DNA of 14,498 nt from Acidimicrobiaceae bacterium (GTDB lineage: Bacteria; Actinomycetota; Acidimicrobiia; Acidimicrobiales; Bog-793), in contig DAHUZG010000261.1 in the NCBI GenBank assembly GCA_027306715.1, positions 1 to 14,498 on the forward strand, given 5' to 3'. The first letter of the stretch is position 1; each line of letters opens with the position of its first letter. Below the pieces are notes generated by a model. It had not been told where the DNA came from. It searched no databases and saw only the letters and a program-made list of their open reading frames with translations. Below are positions 13,443-14,498 of the stretch, piece after piece. The translations under genes and the position numbers were made by a program.

Positions 13443-14255
13443 ATGCCGACTCCCCCACTCGATGCACTGTCCCGTGACTGGCTCGCCCGCGTCCACCGGC
13501 CACCGGCAGGCGCCGTCCACGCCGCCCTCGTCGCCGCCGAGCCGGACCTCGCCGCTACCGGCGCCGCCGGCCTGGCGCAGCTGGTCGCCTATCTGAGCGA
13601 GCCACCCCCGGGGGCGGCGATCCCTCATTGGCGGGTGACGGCTGCGCTGATCCGCCAGTTGCGCTACGACGAGCTCGTCGGGCTCACCCTGCTCGTGGCG
13701 CTGCGGCCGGGGATCGTAGCGCTCGGGCGCCGACTCGACTGGGGTGCAGGCGGCCCGTGGCCCGACCAGCAGGCGTTCGTCGCCGAGCTCCTCTCGACCA
13801 CCTGGCACGTGCTTGCCTCGGTGGCGGGCACGACGCTCGAGTTTCCCGAGCGGACGGTCCTGCGCCGGGTGGGCCAGCGGCTTGCAGCCCTACGCGCCAG
13901 CGCGCGGCGCCGACACGAGCGGGAGCGTCCAGTCGCCGTTTTCGAGCCGGACGAGCAGTGGACCGGGCACCGGGGCGCCGACGGGTGGGCCACGCTCGAG
14001 TCGGCGGCGCCCAAGCTTCGCGCCGTCGAGCCCGGCGCCGACCTTCGCCTCTGCACCCTCTCCACCCTCGACGCGCTCGGGGCTGCGCTCGGTGAGGTCC
14101 CCGAGTCCGTCCTCGCGACCAGAGATGTGGCGATCGTCTACGCGCACCGCGTTCTCGGCTATTCGCTGCGCGAGATCGCTGCCCGCTCGGCCCAGGCGAC
14201 GACGACCGTCCGCCTCCGCTGCCGGCGAGCCGAGGCGGTGTTATGTGCCAACTGA
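13443..14255 (+). CDS. Divergent sigma-70-like DNA-binding protein
   Basis: This encodes 270 residues from ATG 13443. The C-terminal stretch from residue 228 (DVAIVYAHRVLGYSLREIAA, then TTTVRLRCRRAEAVL) has the form of a sigma region 4 helix-turn-helix: YSLREIA, a short turn, then a recognition helix with TVRLRCRRA. The middle part (FVAELLSTTWHVLASVA, then RTVLRRVGQRLAALRASARRR) is reminiscent of a degenerate region 2. The long linker and lack of a recognisable core-binding motif make it unlike standard ECF factors. I recall similar proteins in actinobacteria near secretion or pilus gene clusters, but that is memory, not evidence here. There is no clear ribosome binding site before ATG 13443; TTG 13383 with GGGAAG upstream is an alternative start. 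The same frame is open back to 12063, but that part only shadows the MMPL gene. It may regulate the gene that follows. Confidence 0.6.
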   Translation: MPTPPLDALSRDWLARVHRPPAGAVHAALVAAEPDLAATGAAGLAQLVAYLSEPPPGAAIPHWRVTAALIRQLRYDELVGLTLLVALRPGIVALGRRLDWGAGGPWPDQQAFVAELLSTTWHVLASVAGTTLEFPERTVLRRVGQRLAALRASARRRHERERPVAVFEPDEQWTGHRGADGWATLESAAPKLRAVEPGADLRLCTLSTLDALGAALGEVPESVLATRDVAIVYAHRVLGYSLREIAARSAQATTTVRLRCRRAEAVLCAN

Positions 14256-14281
14256 CGCGATTCCAGCTGAGACGATATCGT
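14252..14281 (+). promoter_or_regulatory. Palindrome and possible promoter before the last gene
   Basis: ACGATATCGT at 14272-14281 is a perfect 10-bp palindrome in an otherwise G/C-rich stretch. Its right half includes TATCGT (14276-14281), a TANNNT -10 candidate. CTGACG at 14252-14257, 18 bases upstream, is a partial -35 match. Together they could form a promoter with an operator over the -10 element, driving the gene at 14311. The evidence is limited to these matches. Confidence 0.3.
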
Positions 14282-14296
14282 TTCTACGAACTGGGC

Positions 14297-14302
14297 GGGA
14301 GG
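14297..14302 (+). promoter_or_regulatory. Ribosome binding site for the truncated last gene
   Basis: GGGAGG lies 8 bases before GTG 14311, an ideal spacing, and supports that codon as the start over the alternative in-frame GTG at 14245. Confidence 0.55.
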
Positions 14303-14310
14303 CGGCACGG

Positions 14311-14498
14311 GTGCACGGGGCCGGTCGGGAAGCAGCTGCCGGGCGGGAGCGATCAAGGCACACGATCGTCCCGCTCTGGGCATGGCTGCTGATGCCGGCG
14401 ATCGGGGTGGCGGCGATCGCCGCCGTCGTGGTCTCGGCACGGACGGTCCTCCCCCTTCCCCGATCCGGCGCCACGAGCCACAGCGCCGGCGCCACGAG
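14311..14498 (+). CDS. Membrane-anchored protein, 3' end missing
   Basis: The frame from GTG 14311 stays open to the window end, giving 62 codons. Residues 1-18 are hydrophilic with several Arg (GREAAAGRERSRH). A single hydrophobic segment follows at about 19-42 (IVPLWAWLLMPAIGVAAIAA, then VVVSA), and then a Ser/Ala/Gly/Thr-rich stretch. The basic N-terminus suggests an inside-facing start with the rest outside the membrane. An earlier in-frame GTG at 14245, overlapping the sigma-like gene by 11 bases, would add 22 residues. The visible part does not identify a family. Since it directly follows a sigma-like gene, it could be an anti-sigma-like partner, or a pilus or secretion component such as a SAF/CpaB-type protein, but neither is shown. 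Confidence 0.55.
   Translation, partial: MHGAGREAAAGRERSRHTIVPLWAWLLMPAIGVAAIAAVVVSARTVLPLPRSGATSHSAGAT

Noticed and set aside
13350..13443. CRISPR-like array suggested by the ATCGGGAAG repeats
   Set aside because: The copies are only 9 bp long with irregular spacing of 31 and 12 bases and no cas genes are present; a protein-binding site is more likely.
1..14498. Mobile element, prophage or defence island
   Set aside because: No transposase, integrase, restriction, nuclease or phage gene, no terminal repeats and no abrupt composition change are visible.

Overview
The window is high-GC DNA (roughly 70% G+C by eye) with strong G/C preference at third codon positions, mostly leading-strand gene order, and at least one apparently leaderless promoter. 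This fits the Actinomycetota. The 538-residue uncharacterised protein at 452-2068 resembles proteins I associate with the class Acidimicrobiia, so that class is my best guess, but this rests on memory of families and not on a search.

Layout, left to right. (1) The 3' end of a Nudix hydrolase (1-443, +) runs into a convergent, conserved but uncharacterised protein with a small N-terminal beta-rich domain and long disordered segments (452-2068, -). (2) From the divergent gap at 2069-2285 a complete ABC exporter half-transporter runs rightward (2286-4247). (3) Two small membrane-protein genes lie on the minus strand and overlap by four bases (5158-4547 and 4550-4350). Both carry a motif I associate with DUF6186, so they look like tandem paralogues. 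(4) A rightward operon starts at a probable leaderless promoter: a small Arg-rich protein (5276-5524), an APH/CHK-type small-molecule phosphotransferase (5529-6596) and a MATE efflux pump (6593-7924), with gaps or overlaps of four bases. (5) A 14-TM-type MFS exporter (8153-10051) is coupled by an ATGA overlap to a MerR-family regulator (10048-10653), its likely local controller. (6) An MMPL/RND-like transporter (10999-13350) follows a 345-base leader with repeats and hairpins. (7) The right end holds a divergent sigma-70-like DNA-binding protein (13443-14255), preceded by three copies of a 9-bp motif, and the beginning of a membrane-anchored protein cut off by the window end (14311-14498).

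The main theme is export. Four different transporter superfamilies (ABC, MATE, MFS, MMPL) occur within about 11 kb, with a phosphotransferase coupled to the MATE pump and a MerR regulator coupled to the MFS pump. Detoxification or multidrug resistance is a reasonable inference, but no biosynthetic gene or known resistance determinant is visible, and the substrates are unknown. I see no rRNA, tRNA, CRISPR array, insertion sequence, integrase or prophage gene. Nothing here demonstrably constitutes a new defence or mobile system. The least explained parts are the tandem small membrane proteins, the 538-residue protein, the small Arg-rich protein, and the sigma-like gene with its upstream repeats.
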